From: Bacteroidota bacterium
GTDB taxonomy: Bacteria; Bacteroidota; Bacteroidia; JABEUT01
DNA length: 45,418 nt
Assembly (NCBI GenBank): GCA_013288205.1
Contig: JABDCH010000007.1
Coordinates: forward strand, 1 to 45,418
Reading direction: 5' to 3'
The notes under the pieces are model-generated. The model was not told the origin of the DNA. It ran no database searches and saw only the letters and a program-made list of their open reading frames with translations. The position numbers and the translations under genes were made by a program. Of this stretch, positions 33,319-41,622 are shown piece after piece. How positions within the stretch are numbered: position 1 is the stretch's first letter; each line of letters opens with the position of its first letter.

Positions 33319-34409
33319 TGAATAAACATCATTACTGCATAATTATGGCAGGAGGCGTAGGCAGCCGCTTTTGGCCTATGAGCCGAACAACGCACCCCAA
33401 ACAGTTCATCGATATTTTAGGGAAAGGTATTACCTTGATTCAAGAGACCTATCAGCGTTTGGCACCCTTAGTTCCTAAGGAAAACGTGTTTGTGGTAACC
33501 CACGAATCATATAAGGAGCTTATAAAAGAACAGATACCTGGTATTCCCGACGACAATATTATTTGTGAGCCTGCGCGTAAAAATACGGCCCCCTGTATTG
33601 CATATGCATCGTATAAAATTGCCATGAAAGACCCTAAGGCTTTAATAGTAGTATCTCCTTCCGACCATCTCATTAAGAAAGACAAGACTTTTGTAAAAGC
33701 TATAAAGGCTTGTTACGAAAAAGCAGCTTCGGAAGATTGCCTTATTACTATTGGTATTCGACCTTTATGGCCCGATACAGGCTATGGCTACATTCAATAC
33801 AAGGAATCGCCTGTAAAAGAAAAAGACCCGAGAATTAAAAAGGTAAAAACATTTACCGAGAAGCCGGATCATGAAATGGCGCAATTCTTTCTTCAGAGCG
33901 GCGACTTTTTATGGAATTCCGGAATTTTCGTATGGAGCGTCAGTAGCATTATAAAGGCGCTGGAGGCCCATGCACCTGATATGGCTGAATTATTTAAAGA
34001 ATGCCAGAAATACTATTATACCAACCAGGAGGCGAAGCATATCGAGAAAATATACAGCCACTGCAAAAACATTTCGATAGACTATGCCGTAATGGAGAAA
34101 GCTCCGAATGTATATGTACGTAGCTCTGCTATTGGATGGTCTGACTTAGGCACCTGGGGCTCCTTATACCAGCAATTAGGTAAAGACAAAGAGAAAAATG
34201 CCGTGGTGGGCAAAAATGTGCTTTTATTCCAATCGAAGAAATGTATTGTACATGTTCCTAAAAACAAGCTAGTGGTTATTGAAGGGCTTGAAGACTATAT
34301 TGTAGTTGAATCATCAGATATATTGCTGATATGTAAAAAACAGGACGAGCAACAGATTCGCAATTTTGTGAATGAAGTGAAAGCGCAAAAAGGCGAAAAG
34401 TTTATCTAG
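33318..34409 (+). CDS. manC: Mannose-1-phosphate guanylyltransferase
   Basis: This enzyme makes GDP-mannose from mannose-1-phosphate and GTP, feeding GDP-mannose/fucose and surface glycan synthesis. The nucleotidyltransferase signature is IIMAGGVGSRFWPMSRTTHPKQF (residues ~9-31); also present are EPARKNTAP, SPSDHLI, DTGYGYIQ, EKPDHEMAQFF, FLWNSGIFVW and YAVMEKA...SDLGTWGSLY. At 363 residues it is the monofunctional type; the C-terminal isomerase domain of AlgA-like proteins is absent. It overlaps the stop of the aminotransferase by one base. No other glycan genes are adjacent. Confidence 0.94.
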   Translation: MNKHHYCIIMAGGVGSRFWPMSRTTHPKQFIDILGKGITLIQETYQRLAPLVPKENVFVVTHESYKELIKEQIPGIPDDNIICEPARKNTAPCIAYASYKIAMKDPKALIVVSPSDHLIKKDKTFVKAIKACYEKAASEDCLITIGIRPLWPDTGYGYIQYKESPVKEKDPRIKKVKTFTEKPDHEMAQFFLQSGDFLWNSGIFVWSVSSIIKALEAHAPDMAELFKECQKYYYTNQEAKHIEKIYSHCKNISIDYAVMEKAPNVYVRSSAIGWSDLGTWGSLYQQLGKDKEKNAVVGKNVLLFQSKKCIVHVPKNKLVVIEGLEDYIVVESSDILLICKKQDEQQIRNFVNEVKAQKGEKFI

Positions 34410-34440
34410 GGCAGCTTAATTTTCAGCAGTTCGTTAAATA

Positions 34441-35604
34441 ATGTATTTTTGGGGAGTGAATACCTCAAATATAAAATCTTCTCGTATTCAATCCATCGAT
34501 GCCTTACGCGGGCTAGTGATGATTATTATGGCATTAGACCATACAAGGGACTTTTTTCACTATGATGCCTTTCTTCACGATCCTTTAAACCTGCTTTATT
34601 CTCCCGCCGATCTGTTCCTCACCCGTTGGATAACCCATTTTTGTGCCCCCACTTTTATTTTTCTAACAGGGGTATCGGCCTATTTATACGGATTGAAGCA
34701 TACGAAGAATGAATTAAGTAAATTTCTTTTCACCCGCGGGCTTTGGCTAGTTTTCCTGGAGATTACTTTTATAGCTTTTGCCTGGTTCTTCAGCTTTAAT
34801 TTTACACACCCTACACTTATGGTGATATGGGCTATCGGTGTTAGTATGATTTTTCTTGCTTTGATGTGCAGACTGCCTTATAGGGTAATTCTAGCTGCAG
34901 GGTTGGCTATTGTTTTTTTGCATAACCTCACCGAAAATGTTCATTTTGCCGAGGGCACTTTTATAAACGATATATGGCTTGTGCTCCATGTTCAGGGACA
35001 AATACCTGTCTCTTCGGGGATGAAGATATTTATATTCTACCCGGTGCTTCCCTATTTCGGACTAATTTGCCTTGGCTATGCTTTTGGTAAGCTTTTTAGT
35101 CCTGAAACAGATGCCATTAAAAGAAAAAGGGCTTTATTCTGGATAGGGACTGTTTCAGTTATACTATTTATCGTGGTAAGATATTTAAATACTTATGGGG
35201 ATCCCCATCCCTGGCAATATCAAATAGCGACACGTTACACTGTTCTTTCGTTTATTAATTGCAATAAGTATCCTGTTTCTTTACTGTTTGCCCTTATGAC
35301 ATTGGGGCCTTCTATATTGTTTTTGTATGTTTTTGACGGCATACAGAATAAGTTTACAGGGTTTCTTACTGTTATCGGAAAAGTGCCTATGTTTTATTAC
35401 ATTGTCCATATTTATTTGATTCATACGATAGCCTCTATAACAGAAAATCCCGGTCGAACTCCCTTTCATGTAGCCGGCCGCTTCCATCTTTGGACAGTAT
35501 ATCTTATATGGATAAGCGTGGTACTGGTATTGTATTTTCCCTGTAAATGGTATGGGAAATATAAATCAACACATCCTGAAAAGTGGTGGTTGAGTTATAT
35601 TTAG
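34441..35604 (+). CDS. Multi-pass membrane protein, DUF1624/HGSNAT-like
   Basis: This 387-residue protein has about ten predicted transmembrane helices. The start SIDALRGLVMIIMALDHTRDFFH is the hallmark of the DUF1624/heparan-alpha-glucosaminide N-acetyltransferase-like family, with the conserved D..RG and DH..D motifs. Family members are thought to transfer acyl groups across the membrane; the acceptor here is unknown. Two starts are possible: the ATG at 34441, or a GTG at 34456 that lies 4 nt after a TATTTTTG promoter-like box at 34444-34451. The second would give a leaderless mRNA and a protein five residues shorter; I annotate the longer form. Confidence 0.87.
   Translation: MYFWGVNTSNIKSSRIQSIDALRGLVMIIMALDHTRDFFHYDAFLHDPLNLLYSPADLFLTRWITHFCAPTFIFLTGVSAYLYGLKHTKNELSKFLFTRGLWLVFLEITFIAFAWFFSFNFTHPTLMVIWAIGVSMIFLALMCRLPYRVILAAGLAIVFLHNLTENVHFAEGTFINDIWLVLHVQGQIPVSSGMKIFIFYPVLPYFGLICLGYAFGKLFSPETDAIKRKRALFWIGTVSVILFIVVRYLNTYGDPHPWQYQIATRYTVLSFINCNKYPVSLLFALMTLGPSILFLYVFDGIQNKFTGFLTVIGKVPMFYYIVHIYLIHTIASITENPGRTPFHVAGRFHLWTVYLIWISVVLVLYFPCKWYGKYKSTHPEKWWLSYI
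34444..34451 (+). promoter_or_regulatory. Possible -7 element inside the annotated 5' end of the DUF1624 gene
   Basis: TATTTTTG matches TAnnTTTG and ends 4 nt before an in-frame GTG at 34456. If active, it would give a leaderless GTG-started transcript. Confidence 0.3.
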
Positions 35605-35976
35605 GAAGGTAAAATAAGGAGGATAAAGTGTGGATGCATTTCGGCGGAGGCGCCTTCCCCTGAACGGCTACCCCCGCGTACATGCATATAGCTAATTAAC
35701 CACACATCAAGAACATTTTTCAAACACATGCAGTAAAAACATTAATACTGCATTATTGATGTATAGTTGATTAGACGATGACTGTTTTGCTAACCTTCGC
35801 AAAAAATAAAGAAATTTTTAGTGCACCCTTTTTGCAGCAATACCGGCATTTCATTCAACCATAATAATAGGGTAATGTTGCCGTAAAATAGCTTGTTTAG
35901 TTTTGAAAAGATAGGAAGTGAATAGAATTATGCTATATTCGCTTAGTAAATTAATAACAACTAACGCCTTAACAAA
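35605..35976. other. Intergenic region before the VOC gene
   Basis: About 370 bp. It holds an AGGAGG sequence (35617-35622) followed 5 nt later by an 11-codon GTG-TGA frame, then a GC-rich patch (~35638-35695) unlike its AT-rich surroundings. The VOC-gene promoter candidates (35898-35905 and 35934-35941) lie at the right end. No other gene is supported. Confidence 0.5.
35898..35905 (+). promoter_or_regulatory. Candidate -7 element for the VOC gene
   Basis: TAGTTTTG matches TAnnTTTG perfectly, 71 nt before the ATG at 35977. A second, imperfect TATATTCG box at 35934-35941 is 35 nt before the ATG, and either could be used. Confidence 0.35.
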
Positions 35977-36363
35977 ATGGAAAAACACGAAAACAGCTTA
36001 AACTGGTTTGAAATACCTGCAACAGATATTTCAAGAGCACAAAAATTTTATGAAACTATTTTTGGTATTAAGATGGATGCTATGCCTGAAATGATGGGTA
36101 TGAAAATGGCAAGCTTCCCGTCTGAAATGGGTAATGGAAAGGTTGCAGGAGCTGTTGCTCAGAGCCCCAACCATAAACCCGGCATGGATGGAGCTGTTGT
36201 TTACCTCAACGCAAACCCTAGCATTGATGCTGTTATTGGTAAAATAGAGCAGGCAGGTGGTAAAATGATAATGCCTAAAATGCAAATTAGCCCTGAAATT
36301 GGTTATATGGCATTCTTTACCGATTCAGAAGGTAACCGTGTAGGCTTACACGCTCAAAACTAA
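35977..36363 (+). CDS. VOC (glyoxalase/bleomycin-resistance) superfamily protein
   Basis: The 128-residue protein is a single vicinal-oxygen-chelate domain: NWFEIPATDISRAQKFYETIFGI at the start, a central VVYLNANPSIDAVIGKIEQAGGKMIMPKM, and a C-terminal GYMAFFTDSEGNRVGLHAQN. These are the two beta-alpha-beta-beta-beta modules. The metal-binding residues are not all obvious, so enzyme activity is uncertain. The methionine-rich segment (MDAMPEMMGMKMASFPSEMG) is common in this subfamily, often described as DUF/PhnB-like or YdcJ-like. No role can be assigned. It is cytosolic and stands alone. Confidence 0.86.
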   Translation: MEKHENSLNWFEIPATDISRAQKFYETIFGIKMDAMPEMMGMKMASFPSEMGNGKVAGAVAQSPNHKPGMDGAVVYLNANPSIDAVIGKIEQAGGKMIMPKMQISPEIGYMAFFTDSEGNRVGLHAQN

Positions 36364-36371
36364 GAACACCC

Positions 36372-36800
36372 TTATTTATTTTCGAACCATTCTTTGGAGG
36401 TGCGGTAAACCGTACCTCTGAAGAATGCTACGGTATTATTGTCCTTTGTGATGATGACATCATAAATTCCAATTTTATTGGTGAGACTTATTTCATTGGC
36501 TATTGCTAGGATTATATCTCCCTCTTGCAGCGAGACTGTATGTGATATGGAAGTCTCTATTGAAAGGCTTTTCCTGCCATGGGAGTTAGATGCAAATGCC
36601 AGCGCGCTATCAGCAAGTGAAAAGGCAATTCCACCATGTGCAATGGAAAAACCGTTTAGCATTTCCCGCCTTATCTGCATTTTTAACACGCAATGGCCGG
36701 GTTCCACTTTTACCCTTTCTATCCCTAACCATTGGCTAAAATGGTCATTGGTAAACATAGTATCTACCACTTTTTCAGCTAATGCTTTTTTATTTTCCAT
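36372..36800 (-). CDS. Hotdog-fold (PaaI-like) thioesterase
   Basis: The 142-residue protein has the PaaI/4HBT hotdog signature NGFSIAHGGIAFSLADSALAFASNS, where the conserved His-Gly-Gly and following Asp/Glu region form the active site. Known for the family: hydrolysis of aryl- or acyl-CoA thioesters, often as a CoA-salvage enzyme. It is the last gene of the five-gene minus-strand unit, starting 8 nt after the comEC stop. PaaI proteins sometimes serve phenylacetate degradation, but no paa genes are nearby, so the substrate is open. Confidence 0.88.
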   Translation of the reverse strand: MENKKALAEKVVDTMFTNDHFSQWLGIERVKVEPGHCVLKMQIRREMLNGFSIAHGGIAFSLADSALAFASNSHGRKSLSIETSISHTVSLQEGDIILAIANEISLTNKIGIYDVIITKDNNTVAFFRGTVYRTSKEWFENK

Positions 36801-36808
36801 AATTCAGA

Positions 36809-38905
36809 TTAACACTTTTCAATATACGCACCTTGCGTTTTAACACTGTAGCAGTGCAAATGTAGTTGTTCGCATTCGGCTTCCCAATTTTTCAATTTAT
36901 AATCGGGTACTGACGAATCAAATATAATAGTTTCAACATTAAAAACGTTTTGCAGGTTCTGCATATCAAGGTTATATCCGTTTGAAATAATAATTGAATG
37001 CAGTACTATCTTATTCTCAAGCAATGGTACGTCACTATTTTGCCTGATAAGTACAATTTTATAATTATCAAACTGGATAAATTGGTTTTGTATCATTATT
37101 CTTCCTGAAAGCATTATGGCATTCGTATCTCTTTTAATAGGGTAATTATTTTTTAGGCCCAGCTTCCACCAATTATATTGTATGTGCCAGGCTATGTCGC
37201 TTGAGTCGACTGTAGTGAAAGGCATCACACAATGCTCACCTGAAATAAAGGTGATGGCAGATTTTCCGGGAACATCATAAACAGCTAGCATTTGCTGGTT
37301 TAAATGAATGGTTTTTTCTGTGGCACGAATGCCAATAAATAATGCCAATACACATAACCCTGCAATCAGGTACTGATTTTTTCGAAGAAAGAAAAAACCG
37401 GTAATGAGTGATAGAACCAAAAATAATAAAATGGCTTCCAAAGAAGAAATACTGATTCCTTTTAGCGTTGAGTAGGGGAGATGTGAAATCTCGTAAACAA
37501 TCATATGGATTAGGAACAGGCACTTTTTTAGAATCCATGAAACAGCAGTAGAAATAATGGGTACTGGTGAAGTGATGAAGAATAAGATTCCGGTATAAAT
37601 AACCAAAGCGAGCAATGGAACAACCAATAGATTGCTGATAATAAAATAATTAGGAAACTGGTGAAAGTATTGTAATGACAATGGTAACACGGCTACCTGT
37701 GCTGAAACGGATACGCAAACAATTTCCCATATTTTACTGAGTAATATATGTTTAGGAGTAAAGAGTGATAGAAGGGGTTCGTAAAGAATAATTATTCCTG
37801 ATACAGCCAGGTAAGAGAGCTGAAAGCCTGTGTCGGCAATAGAAAATGGAGAAAACAGCAGGATTAAGAAAGCTGAAATGGCAAGTGTGTTTAGCGGGTG
37901 ATTATGTTTATCATAGAAACGCCCGACAGTTAAAAAACTGAACATAACGGTGGCTCTTAATACTGGGATTGCTAATCCGGTGAAAATGGCATAAAGCCAA
38001 AGTAGAAGTAGGATAACTATCATGCTCATTGCCTTGCTGTATCTGAATTTGGATGGAAAAACAATGATATAGTTAAGAAGAAGAAATAAGATGCCAACAT
38101 GCAGACCGGCAACGCATATAACATGAACTACTCCGCTATCAATAAAGTTCTGTGTATCTGATTGCGAAAGCTCATCGCGATAGCCCAGAAGAATGGCGGA
38201 TGCAATATCGGCTTCTGTTCCTCCAATTTTTTGTTGTAAAAGCTGAGTAAGCTTTTTGCGGTTGTTATTGGCAAAACACAGTAGTTTGTTTGAACCGGTT
38301 GTAGAGAGGAGTGAATAATTGTTTGGCGATACATGGCAGTAATAATTGATTCCACGTGTTTGCAGAAAACCTTTGTAGTTGAATTCATCAGGGTTTGTGG
38401 GTGCTTCAATTGCCTTTAGTTGAGAATAAATAAGTAATACATTGCCATATTGTATCTTTTCTGAAGCAGAATCTTTATGAAAATAAAACAATGCTTCGCC
38501 TATAGTTTTTTGCTGTTTCCCGTTTTTAATGATGCCTATAATCTCCCCAGTTGCTTTGTAGGTTTTCTCTTTTTCCTGCGGAATAGAAGTAATGGAGACA
38601 ACCAAAGTATCCTTGGCTTCTCCTGTTAAATTACCCGCATATAACTTATTTTCCGATGGCGTGCGAAGTAATATGACAGCGTATCCGGTCGTGAACATAA
38701 ATAGGGCAAGTAAGGCGCCATAAACCCATCGCCGGGAATAGGAAGCTTTATTTTTTTGTGAATTCCATAAAATGAGAAAGAGTAGTAACACTGCTGGGCC
38801 ATATAAAAACAGGTGATGTGAAGGATAATATAGTTCGGTTATTGTGCCCGCTGCAAAGGCAATTACAATTCGAAGAAACGGTATTTGGTCGAGTTTTACC
38901 GTCAT
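36809..38905 (-). CDS. comEC: ComEC/Rec2-family DNA-uptake channel protein
   Basis: This 698-residue protein has an N-terminal soluble DUF4131-like domain flanked by helices (~residues 1-230) and a polytopic competence domain (~235-520) with the signature DSGVVHVICVAGLHVGILFLLLNY and YAIFTGLAIPVLRATVMFSF. The C-terminus (~540-698) is a shortened soluble segment without a full beta-lactamase-like fold (no HxHxDH motif seen). The family imports single-stranded DNA across the inner membrane in natural transformation. In Bacteroidota, ComEC often lacks the nuclease-like domain, as here. It lies between spoIID-like and hotdog genes with 8-nt gaps. Confidence 0.92.
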   Translation of the reverse strand: MTVKLDQIPFLRIVIAFAAGTITELYYPSHHLFLYGPAVLLLFLILWNSQKNKASYSRRWVYGALLALFMFTTGYAVILLRTPSENKLYAGNLTGEAKDTLVVSITSIPQEKEKTYKATGEIIGIIKNGKQQKTIGEALFYFHKDSASEKIQYGNVLLIYSQLKAIEAPTNPDEFNYKGFLQTRGINYYCHVSPNNYSLLSTTGSNKLLCFANNNRKKLTQLLQQKIGGTEADIASAILLGYRDELSQSDTQNFIDSGVVHVICVAGLHVGILFLLLNYIIVFPSKFRYSKAMSMIVILLLLWLYAIFTGLAIPVLRATVMFSFLTVGRFYDKHNHPLNTLAISAFLILLFSPFSIADTGFQLSYLAVSGIIILYEPLLSLFTPKHILLSKIWEIVCVSVSAQVAVLPLSLQYFHQFPNYFIISNLLVVPLLALVIYTGILFFITSPVPIISTAVSWILKKCLFLIHMIVYEISHLPYSTLKGISISSLEAILLFLVLSLITGFFFLRKNQYLIAGLCVLALFIGIRATEKTIHLNQQMLAVYDVPGKSAITFISGEHCVMPFTTVDSSDIAWHIQYNWWKLGLKNNYPIKRDTNAIMLSGRIMIQNQFIQFDNYKIVLIRQNSDVPLLENKIVLHSIIISNGYNLDMQNLQNVFNVETIIFDSSVPDYKLKNWEAECEQLHLHCYSVKTQGAYIEKC

Positions 38906-38913
38906 AATTCACA

Positions 38914-40065
38914 TTAATATGCCTGCAAAGGCAATGCAGAATAGTTAGTCACCTGTATTCCCTGGTAGTAAAAGTTCAATATTTGTAAATAGGTATATCC
39001 AAGCTGACCCATGCGCATGGCGCCTTCCTGGCAAAAGCCCACCCGGTGCCCATTCCCTCTGCCTCTAAGTGTTATTACATTATCTTTTTTTATCACTTTA
39101 AAGTAAGTAGAGTGCAGGTTCAAATCCATACGTATATCCTTGAGCGGAATTAAGTAGCCTTTGTCGTAAAGGTACACTCTTTTTTCCTCGGGTATCGAGT
39201 CCCAGTAAGCCTCGCCTCGAGTGTCTGTTTTTGTTAAGGCAGATTCTTTTTTATCCAGGTAATTGTTCCAGTCTGGCAGGGTAAAAAGCTTTTCCCAACG
39301 TGCATGCAACTGATTCATGCAAAATGTATCTTTTACTGCATGCAGATATGAGAAGCGTCTACCCCACACATCTTCGGAATTGAGTGTATATCCCCCACAG
39401 TTAGAGAAGTAAGCCGCATCAATCAGGTGTTTTAAGCTGTCAGCAATCACCAGGCCTTTTGTGCTTTCTACGGCCTCTGTAATTGCAGGAATATCTCCCA
39501 TTCCTTTATATACCTGGCAATGCACAGCATCGCATAATTCATAATATTCTCCCAGATGCTTCGCCAAGTTATTGAGGGCATATGTACGGCAGATGATGGC
39601 TTGCGCCTTATAGAATTCTGTAGATTTATTATATCCACCTTCGCATTCCACAACGCCTGCAATATAGTGCTCTAATTCTACCATGTTAATCATCTTCAGG
39701 TATCCTCCTGTATTAGATATCTGGATATTATCATTATAGAGTCGTATGGTCCTTTCAAGAGATATTTTTATATTAAAACTGCAATCGGGTCTGCATTCCT
39801 TTAATTGGATAGAATTGAATTTACCAAGTTCTCCTTTAAGGCTTCTCAATACAAGTAAGCTGTCTTTGTCCTTTATCTCGAATACATTGGCAGTTGTTAT
39901 GGTATCGATTAACTTACCATCTGCAATTAGCAGGTAGCTACCAGATTGAGGTGCCAGTAATATGTTTTTTATGCTATCTGATTCATAAATACGCACACTT
40001 ATATTGATAGAAAACAGGTAAAAAGGCAGTAGAATAAAAAGCACCGGTAACAACAGCTTTTTCAT
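38914..40065 (-). CDS. SpoIID/LytB domain protein
   Basis: The 383-residue protein has a signal peptide (MKKLLLPVLFILLPFYLFS) and the SpoIID/LytB domain. Motifs are MVELEHYIAGVVECEGGYNKSTEFYKAQAIICRTYALNN, GLVIADSLKHLIDAAYFSNCGGYT, and the C-terminal GRGNGHRVGFCQEGAMRMG. Known for the family: SpoIID is a peptidoglycan lytic transglycosylase, and LytB-type relatives enhance amidase activity. It is expected in the periplasm. It starts inside the lpxB stop (4-nt ATGA-type overlap at 40062-40065) and is followed by comEC. Confidence 0.9.
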   Translation of the reverse strand: MKKLLLPVLFILLPFYLFSINISVRIYESDSIKNILLAPQSGSYLLIADGKLIDTITTANVFEIKDKDSLLVLRSLKGELGKFNSIQLKECRPDCSFNIKISLERTIRLYNDNIQISNTGGYLKMINMVELEHYIAGVVECEGGYNKSTEFYKAQAIICRTYALNNLAKHLGEYYELCDAVHCQVYKGMGDIPAITEAVESTKGLVIADSLKHLIDAAYFSNCGGYTLNSEDVWGRRFSYLHAVKDTFCMNQLHARWEKLFTLPDWNNYLDKKESALTKTDTRGEAYWDSIPEEKRVYLYDKGYLIPLKDIRMDLNLHSTYFKVIKKDNVITLRGRGNGHRVGFCQEGAMRMGQLGYTYLQILNFYYQGIQVTNYSALPLQAY

Positions 40066-41219
40066 ACAGATATATGTCCCGGTTTAGTAGTGTGAAGAAA
40101 CTCCGAAATTGATTTTGCTGCTCTTCCAGAAGCGCCGGGTCCGCCTAATTTCTCATCCATAGAGCGGTAGTCGCTTAATATCTTTTCCCGGTATGACGGA
40201 TCCTCCATCAATTTTTTTAATTCTTCCGAAAGATTTTCCACCGTTAAATCATGTTGTATAAGCTCTTTCACCACCTCTTTTTCCATAACCAAATTAACTA
40301 TACCAATATATTTCAATTTTTTTCCAATCAGTTGTTTGGCTAAATGATAGGATATGGTTCCAGTAAGGCCTTTGGCGCGATAACAAATAACTTCGGGAAC
40401 ATTCCATAAGGCTGTTTCCATGGTTGCTGTACCCGATGTAACCAACGCTGCTGAGGAGTGGGAAAGCAATTCGTATGTTTTGCCGTATACAATACTGATG
40501 TTGGAATGATGCAAATAATGTTGATACCATTCTTTATGGGCAGATGGGGCTCCGGCAATAATAAACTGCCATTTTGGAAAACGTAACGCCGTTTCACTCA
40601 TTACAGGAAGCATGTTTTCAATTTCCTGGTGGCGGCTTCCGGGAAGCAAGGCTATAATTGGTGTATCTGGTAAGCTATTTTCTTTTCGGAAATCGGTTAG
40701 AGAAGAGTAGGGGGAGTTAGTAATAGCGTCCAACAGTGGGTGCCCTACAAATTCTACATCGTAGTTGTATTTTTTGTAGAAATCCTTTTCAAAAGGGAAT
40801 ATGACCAGCATTTTATCCACTACTTCTTTTATCAAATGTACCCGCGACGATTTCCATGCCCAGACCTGGGGGGAAATATAATACACTACTTTCAGTCCAG
40901 CTTTTTTGGCGAATTTTGCAATTCGCAGGTTAAAGCCCGGGTAATCTACAAGGATAAGAACATCGGGTTTAAAGGCAAGTATGTCACTTTTGCAAAAGTT
41001 AATATTTTTAAGTATTTCAGGAAGGTGTTGTATAACCTCGGCAAAGCCCATAAAGGCAAGGTCGCGGTAATGTTTTACAAGGTGAACGCCCTGCTGCTGC
41101 ATCATATCTCCGCCCCAGCCTCGTATTTCTGCAGCGGTGTCATTTAGCTTCAGGTTTTTAACAAGATTGGAGGCATGAAGGTCGCCGGATGCTTCACCGG
41201 CAATAATGTAGTATTTCAT
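40062..41219 (-). CDS. lpxB: Lipid-A-disaccharide synthase
   Basis: The enzyme joins UDP-2,3-diacylglucosamine and lipid X to make the lipid A disaccharide on the inner membrane's cytoplasmic face. Family motifs: GEASGDLHASNLV near the start, GWGGDMMQQQGV, ILVDYPGFNLRIA, YYISPQVWAWKSSR, LPGSRHQEI and GTATMETALWNVPEVICYR. Length (385) is typical. It shows that the cell makes lipid A, which matters for interpreting the LTA-synthase-like gene. It follows the small membrane gene by 2 nt and overlaps the SpoIID-like gene by 4 nt. Confidence 0.96.
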   Translation of the reverse strand: MKYYIIAGEASGDLHASNLVKNLKLNDTAAEIRGWGGDMMQQQGVHLVKHYRDLAFMGFAEVIQHLPEILKNINFCKSDILAFKPDVLILVDYPGFNLRIAKFAKKAGLKVVYYISPQVWAWKSSRVHLIKEVVDKMLVIFPFEKDFYKKYNYDVEFVGHPLLDAITNSPYSSLTDFRKENSLPDTPIIALLPGSRHQEIENMLPVMSETALRFPKWQFIIAGAPSAHKEWYQHYLHHSNISIVYGKTYELLSHSSAALVTSGTATMETALWNVPEVICYRAKGLTGTISYHLAKQLIGKKLKYIGIVNLVMEKEVVKELIQHDLTVENLSEELKKLMEDPSYREKILSDYRSMDEKLGGPGASGRAAKSISEFLHTTKPGHISV

Positions 41220-41221
41220 GC

Positions 41222-41524
41222 TTAAATCAGTTTCATAATACAGACATAAATGGCAAACACAAAAGTGGCTTGTAATACTCCCCTGGCTGATCTGTCGCGG
41301 TCAGTCCATATAAATATGAAAAATACCAACAAGTTAGGAACTACACATAAGCTCAGTATGGGAATAAAAGTTCCGCCATCATACAGGTAGCGGATAAAGG
41401 CCGGAAAATACATTCCCCTATAACGAATAAGATAATACAGAAGAAATGCGATTATAGGTACGAACAACCCTGTTATGGTGCCCAAGGCAACCGAGTCATA
41501 TTTGTCGTCTATTCTGTACTTCAC
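41222..41524 (-). CDS. Small three-helix membrane protein upstream of lpxB
   Basis: About 100 residues with three predicted transmembrane helices: GTITGLFVPIIAFLLYYLI, FIPILSLCVVPNLLVFFIFIW and QATFVFAIYVCIMKLI. I do not recognise a family. The start is uncertain: the frame is open back to 41641, but a TATTTTTG promoter box at 41554-41561 argues for a start below it, and a GTG at 41524 (VKYRIDDKYD) is the first conventional one. Its last codon is 2 nt from the lpxB ATG, so it heads the envelope operon. A role in lipid A or envelope assembly is inferred only from position. Confidence 0.7.
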   Translation of the reverse strand: MKYRIDDKYDSVALGTITGLFVPIIAFLLYYLIRYRGMYFPAFIRYLYDGGTFIPILSLCVVPNLLVFFIFIWTDRDRSARGVLQATFVFAIYVCIMKLI

Positions 41525-41553
41525 GCTTTTTTCATCAGCTTTTAACTGAATTG

Positions 41554-41561
41554 CAAAAATA
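41554..41561 (-). promoter_or_regulatory. Candidate -7 element for the lpxB operon
   Basis: The minus strand reads TATTTTTG, a perfect TAnnTTTG match, upstream of the small membrane gene and divergent from the metallophosphoesterase gene. Confidence 0.45.
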
Positions 41562-41622
41562 CAAGAAAACTTGGGCTTCCGTGCTATTAAAGTTTTTAAG
41601 ACCTTTGTACGTCTATAAACCA

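Noticed and set aside
39116-39130. GTTCAAATC, resembling a tRNA T-loop
   Set aside because: It lies inside the SpoIID-like coding region, without a matching acceptor stem or anticodon arm nearby.
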